From Planctomycetota bacterium (GTDB lineage Bacteria > Planctomycetota > UBA1135 > GCA-002748355), in NCBI GenBank assembly GCA_020638795.1, contig JACKHW010000001.1:310001-374000 (forward strand): 64,000 nt of DNA, in the 5' to 3' direction. Below, piece by piece: positions 36,369 through 43,811 of this stretch. The translations under genes were made by a program, and so were the position numbers. The notes under the pieces were generated by a model. That model was not told the origin of the DNA. It saw only the letters and a program-made list of their open reading frames with translations, and did not search any database. Within the stretch, counting starts at the first letter, position 1. Each line of letters opens with the position of its first letter.

Positions 36369-37322
36369 ATGCAGATGTCACGACTGTCCAAGACGCACGC
36401 CTTCGCCTGCCTCGCTCTGTTCCTGAATGCACCGCTCACCGCGTCGCCGTTCTCGCCCCTCCAAGAGGAATCGAAACCAGAGCCTGGTGCCGGTGCAGGC
36501 GAAGCGCCGGAACCAAACGACGACGCCAAAGCCGAGGAGCCCGTCGCGCTCGACATCACAATCGAAACCGGCAAGGCCAAGGTCAGGGACCACGCCACGA
36601 TCGATCTCCCCGATGGCTGGGGGTATCTCCAAACCAAAGACGCGCGGTTCGTCGTCGAGAAGGTCTGGGGTAACCCGCCGGACGCGGGTGTCTTGGGACT
36701 CGTGATCCCGTCGACGTCCAAGGATCCACGTGAATGGGCCTACGGCATCATCACGAGTTTCGAGGACGAGGGCTACGTCAAGGACGACGACGCGAAGGAT
36801 ACCGACTACGACCAGTTGCTCGCCGACATGCAGGCGGGCATGAGCGAAGCGAACAAGCAGCGCAAGAAGGCCGGCTACGGAACCGTCGACCTCGTCGGCT
36901 GGGCGGAGCGGCCGCACTACGACAGCGCACAGAAGAAGCTCTACTGGGCCAAGACGCTTCGGTTCGACGATGAGCCGTCGACCGTGCTCAACTACGACGT
37001 GCGCATTCTCGGCCGCCACGGTTATCTCGTGTTGCAGGCCGTTGCGCAGAGTGATCAACTCGCGGAAGTGGCCGAGGGAAGCAAAGCGGTTCTCGCGCGC
37101 ACCGAGTTCGTCGATGGCAAGCGCTACGAGGACTTCGATTCGTCGATCGACAAGGTCGCCGCGTACGGCATCGGCGGCCTGATCGCGGGCAAAGTCCTGC
37201 TGAAGGCCGGCATCCTGAAAGTCCTCCTCAAGCCGCTGCTCATCGTCGGTGCGATCGTCGTCGCTGCCGCTGCAAAGCTGTTCGGCAAGAAGAAGGCGGT
37301 CGAGCCGACCACCGAAGGTTGA
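36369..37322 (+). CDS. DUF2167 membrane-anchored protein
   Basis: The start at 36369 (or 36375) yields a signal segment (THAFACLALFLNAPL). The product of about 317 residues matches DUF2167: TIDLPDGWGYLQTKDARFVV, EWAYGIITSFEDEGYVKDDD, VGWAERPHYDSAQKKLYWAK, and a C-terminal pair of hydrophobic segments (YGIGGLIAGKVLLKAG, LLKPLLIVGAIVVAAAAKLF) that anchor the exported domain in the membrane. The N-terminal linker after the signal is Pro/Glu/Ala-rich. Role unknown in all species. It precedes the M3 peptidase by 4 bp, so they are likely one transcript. Confidence 0.88.
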   Translation: MQMSRLSKTHAFACLALFLNAPLTASPFSPLQEESKPEPGAGAGEAPEPNDDAKAEEPVALDITIETGKAKVRDHATIDLPDGWGYLQTKDARFVVEKVWGNPPDAGVLGLVIPSTSKDPREWAYGIITSFEDEGYVKDDDAKDTDYDQLLADMQAGMSEANKQRKKAGYGTVDLVGWAERPHYDSAQKKLYWAKTLRFDDEPSTVLNYDVRILGRHGYLVLQAVAQSDQLAEVAEGSKAVLARTEFVDGKRYEDFDSSIDKVAAYGIGGLIAGKVLLKAGILKVLLKPLLIVGAIVVAAAAKLFGKKKAVEPTTEG

Positions 37323-37326
37323 TGCC

Positions 37327-39018
37327 ATGAGCGAGCTGCCACGATTCGCGGACATGACCTTCGAGGTTCCGACAAGGGATGGGGCTCGCGCTCAGTTCGA
37401 AGCGATGCATGCGGCGCTCGATGCCGCGGAGACGTTCGAACAACGTGTGGCTGCCGTCGAAGCGTGGACCAATTCGCGCAACGCGAGGCAGACCTGGGTT
37501 TCGCTCGTGGATCTACATTTCTCTCAAGACACGGAGAATCACGACTTCAAGGCAGCGCGTGAGTACAAGGACGAACTGGAACCCGCGTTGACGGATCTCG
37601 ACGTCGCGATGAAGCGAAAGCTCCTCGCGCATCCGGACCGCGCGGCGCTCGAGTCCCACTTCGGCAGTACGGCGTTCGCGCTGTGGGAAGCGGATGCGAA
37701 GAGCTTCTCTCCCGAGATCGAACCGGACTTGGTCCGTGAGTCGAAGCTCGTTGCCGAATACACCGAGCTCTTGGCCTCGGCTCGCATCTCGTTCTGCGGA
37801 GAAGAATTCACGCTCTCTACGATCACGCCGCACCTCGTGAGTTCGGACCGCGGCACGCGGCGCGCCGCGGACCGCGCGCGCTGGGAGTGGTTCGCTAGCG
37901 AGCGTGAGCGTCTCGACCGGATCTTCGACGACCTCGTTCGCTTGCGGCATACGATGGCGGTCAAACTCGGCTACGCCGACTTCGTCGAGCTAGGCTATCT
38001 GCGGATGCAGCGCGTCGACTACGATCGCGCCGACGTCGATCGGCTACGCGCGTCGATTCGTGAGGAGATCGTGCCGCTCTGTATACATTTGGTGCAGCGT
38101 CAAGAAGCCGATCTCGGGCTCGCCCCTGGAGAGCTTCGGAGTTGGGACGAGCCGGTGTTCGATCCGCTCGGGAATCCGAAGCCGCTCGGCGATCACGATT
38201 GGATGATCGCGCGGGCTGATGAGATGTTCCGCGAGATGGGGCATGGGTTGGACGCGTTCTTCAGGCTCATGCTCGAGCACGATCTGCTCGACTTGAAGTC
38301 TCGTGTTCGTAAGGCGCCCGGCGGCTTCTGCACGAGTCTGCCGACCTATGGGGTCCCGTTCGTTTTCGCCAACTTCAACGGCACGAAGGGCGACGTCGAA
38401 GTCTTCACGCATGAGATGGGACACGCGTTCCAGGGGTATTGCTCGCGCGACCAGATCCTGCCCGATTACCACTGGCCAACGTACGAGAGCTGCGAGATCC
38501 ACTCGATGAGCCTCGAGTTCTTGACCTGGCCATGGATGGACAAGTTCTTCGGGGAGGACGCCGAGCGGTTCCGGCGGATTCACCTGACGCAGTCCGTGCT
38601 GTTCCTCGCATACGGGACGGCCGTCGATCACTTCCAACATCTCGTCTACGAGAACCCGACCCGCTCGCCGGCCGAGCGGCATCGCATGTGGCAGGAGATG
38701 GAGCGCGCGTATTTGCCGTGGCGCGTCTATGAGGACACTCCGCACGTGTCGGACGGCGCGTTCTGGCAGCGGCAGATGCACATCTACCAGATGCCCTTCT
38801 ACTACATCGACTACGTCCTCGCGCAGGTTTGCGCGCTGCAGTTCTGGGACGCGGCCGAGACGGATCGGGCAGCCGCGATGCGACGCTATGTCGCTCTCTG
38901 CGAGCGTGGTGGCGAAGCTTCGTTCCAGGCTCTCGCGCGCGGCGCGGGCCTCGTGTCGCCATTCGATCCTGGCTGCTTGTCGGACGTCGTCGCCCGTGCG
39001 CGCGACGTCCTCGGTTGA
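37327..39018 (+). CDS. M3-family oligoendopeptidase (PepF-like)
   Basis: The start at 37327 follows the DUF2167 stop by four bases; the upstream in-frame extension only shadows that gene. The 563-residue cytosolic zinc peptidase has the thimet-oligopeptidase fold. The active-site motif HEMGH is at residues 362-366, with a further Glu in YESCEIHSMSLEF as third ligand, and GGFCTSLPTYGVPFVFANFNG is the M3B substrate-loop signature. It cleaves medium-length peptides. Length agrees with the PepF/YjbG group. It converges with the small basic gene at 39023 (4-bp gap). Confidence 0.93.
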   Translation: MSELPRFADMTFEVPTRDGARAQFEAMHAALDAAETFEQRVAAVEAWTNSRNARQTWVSLVDLHFSQDTENHDFKAAREYKDELEPALTDLDVAMKRKLLAHPDRAALESHFGSTAFALWEADAKSFSPEIEPDLVRESKLVAEYTELLASARISFCGEEFTLSTITPHLVSSDRGTRRAADRARWEWFASERERLDRIFDDLVRLRHTMAVKLGYADFVELGYLRMQRVDYDRADVDRLRASIREEIVPLCIHLVQRQEADLGLAPGELRSWDEPVFDPLGNPKPLGDHDWMIARADEMFREMGHGLDAFFRLMLEHDLLDLKSRVRKAPGGFCTSLPTYGVPFVFANFNGTKGDVEVFTHEMGHAFQGYCSRDQILPDYHWPTYESCEIHSMSLEFLTWPWMDKFFGEDAERFRRIHLTQSVLFLAYGTAVDHFQHLVYENPTRSPAERHRMWQEMERAYLPWRVYEDTPHVSDGAFWQRQMHIYQMPFYYIDYVLAQVCALQFWDAAETDRAAAMRRYVALCERGGEASFQALARGAGLVSPFDPGCLSDVVARARDVLG

Positions 39019-39022
39019 TTCG

Positions 39023-39214
39023 TCAGGCGTTCTCGAACTCTTCTGGGTCGATCCCGAGTTCCATCTCGTGCGCTTCGACGACGCGATGCGGGTTGTGGTC
39101 GTCGCTGGCCTTTTGGTTCAGGCGCTCGGCCTTGCGCTTGGCCTTCTCTTCGGCCTTCTCGCGCTTCTTCCGTTCGCGTAAGCGCTTCTGCACGCTAGGG
39201 TTAGCTTTCGCCAT
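39023..39214 (-). CDS. small highly charged protein (63 aa)
   Basis: ATG 39214 has AGGAG about 9 nt upstream; the longer open frame to 39295 has no such site. The protein begins MAKANPSVQKRLRERKKREK, is very basic in the first 40 residues and acidic at the end (GIDPEEFENA). Short proteins with this MAKANPSVQKR... opening occur in many bacteria with no assigned function and may bind RNA or ribosomes. It lies between the convergent peptidase gene and yqeY, 152 bp from the latter. Confidence 0.75.
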   Translation of the reverse strand: MAKANPSVQKRLRERKKREKAEEKAKRKAERLNQKASDDHNPHRVVEAHEMELGIDPEEFENA

Positions 39215-39247
39215 GAGTCCAGCTCCTTGTTGGGTCTCGCGGTTCGA

Positions 39248-39286
39248 CCGGGGCGTATGTCCGACTGGTCCCCGGCCCTGAGGGCC
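39248..39286. terminator. GC-rich hairpins between yqeY and the small basic gene
   Basis: Downstream of the yqeY stop on the minus strand lie two GC-rich inverted repeats: ccgggg (39248-39253) with ccccgg (39270-39275), and ggccc (39274-39278) with gggcc (39282-39286). No T-run follows, so a classical Rho-independent terminator is not supported, but the hairpins could terminate or attenuate the gyrA-yqeY transcript. Confidence 0.25.
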
Positions 39287-39366
39287 AAAGATCATGCACC
39301 AAAGGTTGCAGAAGGACCAGGGCGGATCCCGGTTTCGGGCCGCCGGCTCACCGGGGATCGACGCCT

Positions 39367-39819
39367 TCAGGTGCTCGAAAGTGCCTCACCGAGGACGCGC
39401 TGGACCAGCCGCGCATCCGAGGTGGCCTTGTGCCTGGCCATCCACTCCTTCATGAATCGACCGATGTCGCGCTTGTCCTGAATGCCGAGTTCGTCGAGGA
39501 GCGCCACGACCGCCGCGCGCGTTGTTTTCTCGTCCATTTGTTGCGGCAAATACTCCGCAATCCACGCGGCTTCGCGCGCCTCGTTCTCGGACATCTCGGT
39601 TCGGCCAGCAGCATTGGCAGCTTCGACGGCGTCGAGACGCATCTTCTGGGCTTTGCGCAGAACCGTTTGTTCCTGCTCCTCGTCGAGACTGTCGAACCCA
39701 CCGCCTTCCCGGAAGTTCTTCAGATCGGCGAGCAGCATGCGCAACACGGTGAGCCGATCCTTCTCGCCAGCCTTGAGGGCCGTCTTCATGTCGGCCTGGA
39801 TGCGCTCCTGGATCGTCAT
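39367..39819 (-). CDS. yqeY: GatB/YqeY-domain protein
   Basis: A 150-residue protein of the YqeY family, which shares its helical fold with the tail of the GatB subunit of tRNA-dependent amidotransferases and probably binds tRNA. Family markers are MTIQERIQADMKTALKAGEK, DRLTVLRMLLADLKN, and the C-terminal GIQDKRDIGRFMKEWMARHK. It starts three bases after the gyrA stop, so it is co-transcribed and possibly co-translated with gyrase A. Its precise role is unknown in any species. Confidence 0.93.
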   Translation of the reverse strand: MTIQERIQADMKTALKAGEKDRLTVLRMLLADLKNFREGGGFDSLDEEQEQTVLRKAQKMRLDAVEAANAAGRTEMSENEAREAAWIAEYLPQQMDEKTTRAAVVALLDELGIQDKRDIGRFMKEWMARHKATSDARLVQRVLGEALSST

Positions 39820-39822
39820 GCC

Positions 39823-42333
39823 TCAGTCCTCGGATTTCTCGGGGGCCACGCGATCACCGGTGCCCTGCGCGGTTCCTTCATCGTCTTCGTCCTCGCTCGG
39901 CACGCGGGCGCACGATGCGACCTCGTCGCCGTCGCTGAGCTTGATGAAGCGCACACCCTGCGTCGCGCGTCCGATCTCGGAAATGCCCGAGACCGGTGAG
40001 CGGACGACCATGCCGCCCGTAGTGGTCAGCATGACTTCGTCGTTGGTCTCGACGGAGAGCACGGCGACGACCGGGCCGTTCCGCTCCGAGGTCTTGATGT
40101 TGATGATCCCCGAACCGCCGCGGCCTTGCTGGCGATACTCGTCGAGCGCGGTGCGCTTGCCGTACCCGTTCTTGCACACGGTCAAGATCGACATGCCTTC
40201 GTCGGCAACGGCGAGCGAGACGACGACGTCGTTGCCCTTGAGGCGGATGCCGCGCACTCCGCGAGCGACGCGACCCATCGGGCGAGCCTCCGTCTCGTCG
40301 AAGTGGATCGCCTGACCCGCGGCCGTGCCTAGGACGACGCTCTGGTGGTCGCGCAACAGGCGCACGCCGATGAGGCGATCGCCTTCGTCGAGCTGGACGG
40401 CTCGGATACCGTTCTCGCGCGGACGCGAGTAGGCGGCGAGCACCGTCTTCTTGACGTAGCCCTGCTCGGTCGCGAAGAGGAGATACCGATCGTCGAACAC
40501 GTCGACGCACAGGATCTCCTGGACGCGCTCGTCCTCGGCGAGCGGAATGATGTTGACCAGGGCACGGCCGCGCGCCGCGCGATTCATCTCGGGTAGCTGG
40601 TAGACCTTGCGCCAGTAGGCGCGCCCCTGGTTCGTGAAGAACAGCAGGTAGTCCTTCGTCGACGCGATGAAGAGGCGCTCGAGGAAGTCCTCGTCCTTGA
40701 TGTCGCCAGCGATGATGCCCTTGCCGCCGCGGCCTTGACTGCGGTAGTTCTCGAGTGCGACGCGCTTGATGTAGCCCTGGTGGCTGACCGTCACGGCCAT
40801 GCGCTCTTCTTCGATCAGGGCTTCGATGTCGATCGAGCGCCCGATCTCCTCTTCGTCGATCGTCGTGCGGCGTGCGTCGCCGTACTGCGCGACCATCTCC
40901 TGCATCTGGGTGCGGATCACGTCGTGGATCAAGCGGACGTCGGCGAGCATGGCTTCGTAGCCGCGGATCTCTTCGAGGAGTTCGTTGTATTCGGCTTCGA
41001 GCTTCTCGATCTCGAGGCTCGTCAGGCGCGCGAGGCGCATGTCGAGCACGTGGCGCGCCTGGATCTCGCTGAGTTCGAAGCGCGACATCAAGCGCTCGCG
41101 CGCGTCGTCGACGCTGCGGCTGCTCTTGATGATCTCGACGACCTCGTCGATGTTGGCGAGCGCGATGCGCAGGCCTTCGAGGATGTGTTTGCGCTCTTCG
41201 GCCTTGCGCAGCAGGTAGCGCGTGCGCCGCGTGATGACGTCGACGCGGTGGTCGCGGTAGGCTTCGAGCAGCTCCTTGAACGTCATCGTCTTCGGCTGAC
41301 CACGGTCGAGCGCGAGGTTGATGATCGAGAAGGTCGACTGCAGCGGCGTGAACTTGAAGAGCTGGTTGAGCGTGACGGTCTCGTCTTCGACGCTCTTCTT
41401 GAGTTCGACGACCAGGCGCATCCCGGTGCGCGCGTTGGTCTCGTTGTTGACGTCCGAGATCGTCTCGATCTTGCCGTTCTTGACGGCTTCGACGATCGAT
41501 TCGACGATCGCGGCGACCGTGACCTGATAGGGGATCTCGGTGAAGACGAGCGAGCGGCGCTTGGCCTTTTCTTCGATGTGATACTTGGCGCGCACCGTGA
41601 TCAGGCCGCGGCCCGTCAAATACGCCTGCGCGATCCCGCTGCGACCCATGATGGTGCCGCCGGTCGGGAAGTCGGGGCCCGGACAGAGTTGCAGCAACTT
41701 CTCGCCGCTGATCTCGGGGTCCTCGAGCAGGGCCTCGAGCGCGGCTCCGACTTCGCCGAGGTTGTGCGGCGGCAAGCTCGTCGCCATGCCGACCGCGATG
41801 CCCGAGCTGCCGTTGCAGAGGAGGTTGGGGAAGCGCCCGGGAAGTACGAGTGGCTCGTCGCGCGAGTCGTCGTAGTTGCGCGCGAAGTCGACCGTCTCCT
41901 TGTCGATGTCCTCGAGCATGTGCATCGAGGCGTGGGAGAGGCGCGCTTCGGTGTATCGCATCGCCGCGGGGTTGTCCGGGCGATTGCTGCCGAAATTGCC
42001 CTGCTTGTCGACGAGGACGTAGCGCGAGTTGAAGTCCTGCCCCATGCGCACGAGCGTCGGATAGACGACCGACTCGCCGTGCGGATGGTAGTTACCGGAC
42101 GTGTCGCCGCAGATCTTGGCGCACTTACGGTGCTTGCTGCGTGGCCCGAGGTTGAGGTCGTGCATCGCGACGAGGATGCGCCGCTGCGAGGGCTTGAGGC
42201 CGTCGCGCACGTCGGGGAGAGCTCGACTGTGGATGACGCTGAGGGCGTACGTGAGGTACGACTCCTTCATCTCCTTCTCGATGAGGAGGGGCGTCGGTTC
42301 GCGGACTTCGTCCGGCTTGTTCTCGTCTGTCAT
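39823..42333 (-). CDS. gyrA: DNA gyrase subunit A
   Basis: The 836-residue A subunit of DNA gyrase cuts and rejoins both DNA strands to introduce negative supercoils, with GyrB supplying ATPase. The catalytic tyrosine is Tyr127 (AAMRYTEARL). The C-terminal DNA-wrapping domain carries the GyrA box QGRGGKG, and a second QGRGGSG near the end, which distinguishes it from ParC. The quinolone-determining loop reads HPHGESVVYPTLVRM: Ser88 (E. coli Ser83) is kept, but Glu87 and Pro92 replace Asp82 and Asp87. The segment VDKQGNFGSNRPDN before the tyrosine is also unusual. AGGAG precedes ATG 42333. gyrB is not in the window. Confidence 0.95.
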   Translation of the reverse strand: MTDENKPDEVREPTPLLIEKEMKESYLTYALSVIHSRALPDVRDGLKPSQRRILVAMHDLNLGPRSKHRKCAKICGDTSGNYHPHGESVVYPTLVRMGQDFNSRYVLVDKQGNFGSNRPDNPAAMRYTEARLSHASMHMLEDIDKETVDFARNYDDSRDEPLVLPGRFPNLLCNGSSGIAVGMATSLPPHNLGEVGAALEALLEDPEISGEKLLQLCPGPDFPTGGTIMGRSGIAQAYLTGRGLITVRAKYHIEEKAKRRSLVFTEIPYQVTVAAIVESIVEAVKNGKIETISDVNNETNARTGMRLVVELKKSVEDETVTLNQLFKFTPLQSTFSIINLALDRGQPKTMTFKELLEAYRDHRVDVITRRTRYLLRKAEERKHILEGLRIALANIDEVVEIIKSSRSVDDARERLMSRFELSEIQARHVLDMRLARLTSLEIEKLEAEYNELLEEIRGYEAMLADVRLIHDVIRTQMQEMVAQYGDARRTTIDEEEIGRSIDIEALIEEERMAVTVSHQGYIKRVALENYRSQGRGGKGIIAGDIKDEDFLERLFIASTKDYLLFFTNQGRAYWRKVYQLPEMNRAARGRALVNIIPLAEDERVQEILCVDVFDDRYLLFATEQGYVKKTVLAAYSRPRENGIRAVQLDEGDRLIGVRLLRDHQSVVLGTAAGQAIHFDETEARPMGRVARGVRGIRLKGNDVVVSLAVADEGMSILTVCKNGYGKRTALDEYRQQGRGGSGIINIKTSERNGPVVAVLSVETNDEVMLTTTGGMVVRSPVSGISEIGRATQGVRFIKLSDGDEVASCARVPSEDEDDEGTAQGTGDRVAPEKSED

Positions 42334-42568
42334 GCGGGCCCTTTCTCCTGGGTGGCGCCTCGTTCCGTGGCGCCTGCGGGCCGATGGAGCCCTCCCCCTC
42401 GAAGCCTCGAATGCGATGGTCGCAGGAGGCGGTTTCGCGAGGCGAGATTATCGCGATTTCGGCGCCTCCGAACAACGACGGAGGAGGCTGTTTTAGGGCC
42501 TGGACGGGCCAGGATTCGGCCTGGAATCATCACGCTTCGCGGCCGGGACAGCCCGAGAAACGATCTTC

Positions 42569-43642
42569 TCAGCGTCGCGGGACTTCGAGTGCCGGTACGT
42601 CGCGATTTGCACGGTCCAGGAGACCGCTCAGGACGTCCTGATCACTCGGGTCGAGCCCTTCGTCGAGCGCCGTCTCCTCCGCCGCGACGAATGCGGCTCG
42701 CCAACGTTTCGCGTTGTCGCGCACCGCGCGATAGTCGGCGTCGGTCGGAATCGGCACTCCCGCCCGCACCTCCTTGTTGGCCTGCTTCCAGTGGAACTCG
42801 ATTGACGCGCGCGCCTTGCGCAAGCGCGCCTTCGCGGGATGACCCGCTTCTTCGGCGCGATGGAAGGCCCACCATGCGAGGTGGAGGTCGCCATGCACCA
42901 CATAGAGGTCGCCGAGCGCGCGATAGAGTTCGGCTCCCTCGAGACCACCGAAGCGCAGCATGCCAGCGACCGCGGTGTAGGCCTCTTGCCACGTGGCCTG
43001 TTTCCCTTCGCGCTTCGGAATGACGCGCGCTTTGACGGTGAAGCTCGGGTACGAGAGCACGCGACTCCACTCCGCGTCCTTCAGTGCGTAGCCACTCCAC
43101 GTGAGGAAGTCGTGCTCGGACCAAAGACCGGGATTCTCGCGCGCCGCCATCGCGTAGCGAATCAGGTCGACCTGGAAGCGCTCGCGCCCGAAGTGCGCAT
43201 CGGGGTTGATGACGAGCGCCTTCTCGAGTTCGGAGAGCGCGCGTTCGAAGCCGTCCAGCTTGCCGCGCAACGCACCGTGCACGTAGAAGGTGCCGAGGTT
43301 GGCGTGGTAGCGATACCGCGCGTCCTTCGGCGCTTCGTCGAGCTTGGCGAGTGCAGCTCCCTTGTCGCGCATGACACGCACCGCCTCACCGTCGTTGCCT
43401 AGGAACTCGTACGCGACCGCGAGGTCGTCGTAGAGCTCGAATGCGTTCGGTTGCTTCTCGAGCAGCGCGGGGATCGTGTCGATGCGCTTGCGGTAATACG
43501 CATCCGAGTGTCGAAACCACCGGCCCGACACGAGCTCGAAGTGGCCGGGCAAGCCACGGAGTTCGTCGGCGAGCGTGTCCTTGTCCCAAAGGCACGGAAG
43601 GGCGAACAGCGTGACAGCGAATACGGCAGTGGATCGTTGCAT
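42569..43642 (-). CDS. exported TPR-like protein
   Basis: The start at 43642 gives a hydrophobic signal segment (MQRSTAVFAVTLFALPCLW); the longer frame upstream is basic and shadows nothing useful. The 357-residue product has TPR-type helices: DTIPALLEKQPNAFELYDDL, VAYEFLGNDGEAVRVMRDKG, GFERALSELEKALVINPDAH, and LYRALGDLYVVHGDLHLAWW. It is likely an exported scaffold. No catalytic residues are visible. It lies 235 bp upstream of gyrA on the same strand, with an intervening stretch that presumably holds the gyrA promoter. Confidence 0.7.
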   Translation of the reverse strand: MQRSTAVFAVTLFALPCLWDKDTLADELRGLPGHFELVSGRWFRHSDAYYRKRIDTIPALLEKQPNAFELYDDLAVAYEFLGNDGEAVRVMRDKGAALAKLDEAPKDARYRYHANLGTFYVHGALRGKLDGFERALSELEKALVINPDAHFGRERFQVDLIRYAMAARENPGLWSEHDFLTWSGYALKDAEWSRVLSYPSFTVKARVIPKREGKQATWQEAYTAVAGMLRFGGLEGAELYRALGDLYVVHGDLHLAWWAFHRAEEAGHPAKARLRKARASIEFHWKQANKEVRAGVPIPTDADYRAVRDNAKRWRAAFVAAEETALDEGLDPSDQDVLSGLLDRANRDVPALEVPRR

Positions 43643-43811
43643 CGTGCGCGCCAACGTCGGGTCTCGCGAGAAGTTCGCATCGTGCCGGACTTTCCACGGT
43701 CCGTCGAGCGCCGACGTCGCGACGATTGCTGGCAACGCAAGCCGTTCGCGACGGTGGAATTCATGTTTGATACCGATCTGGGGTGCGTGAAACGGCCCTG
43801 GCACCTTTCGC

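Noticed and set aside
39215..39300. Possible tRNA because of a GGTTCGA-like T-loop string near 39240
   Set aside because: No acceptor stem, D-arm or anticodon arm can be folded around it. GC-rich hairpins explain the symmetry.
40735..43023. 762-codon open frame antisense to gyrA
   Set aside because: High-GC codon bias leaves the opposite strand open. The composition is rich in Arg, Asp, Glu and Val without any domain, and gyrA on the other strand is unmistakable.
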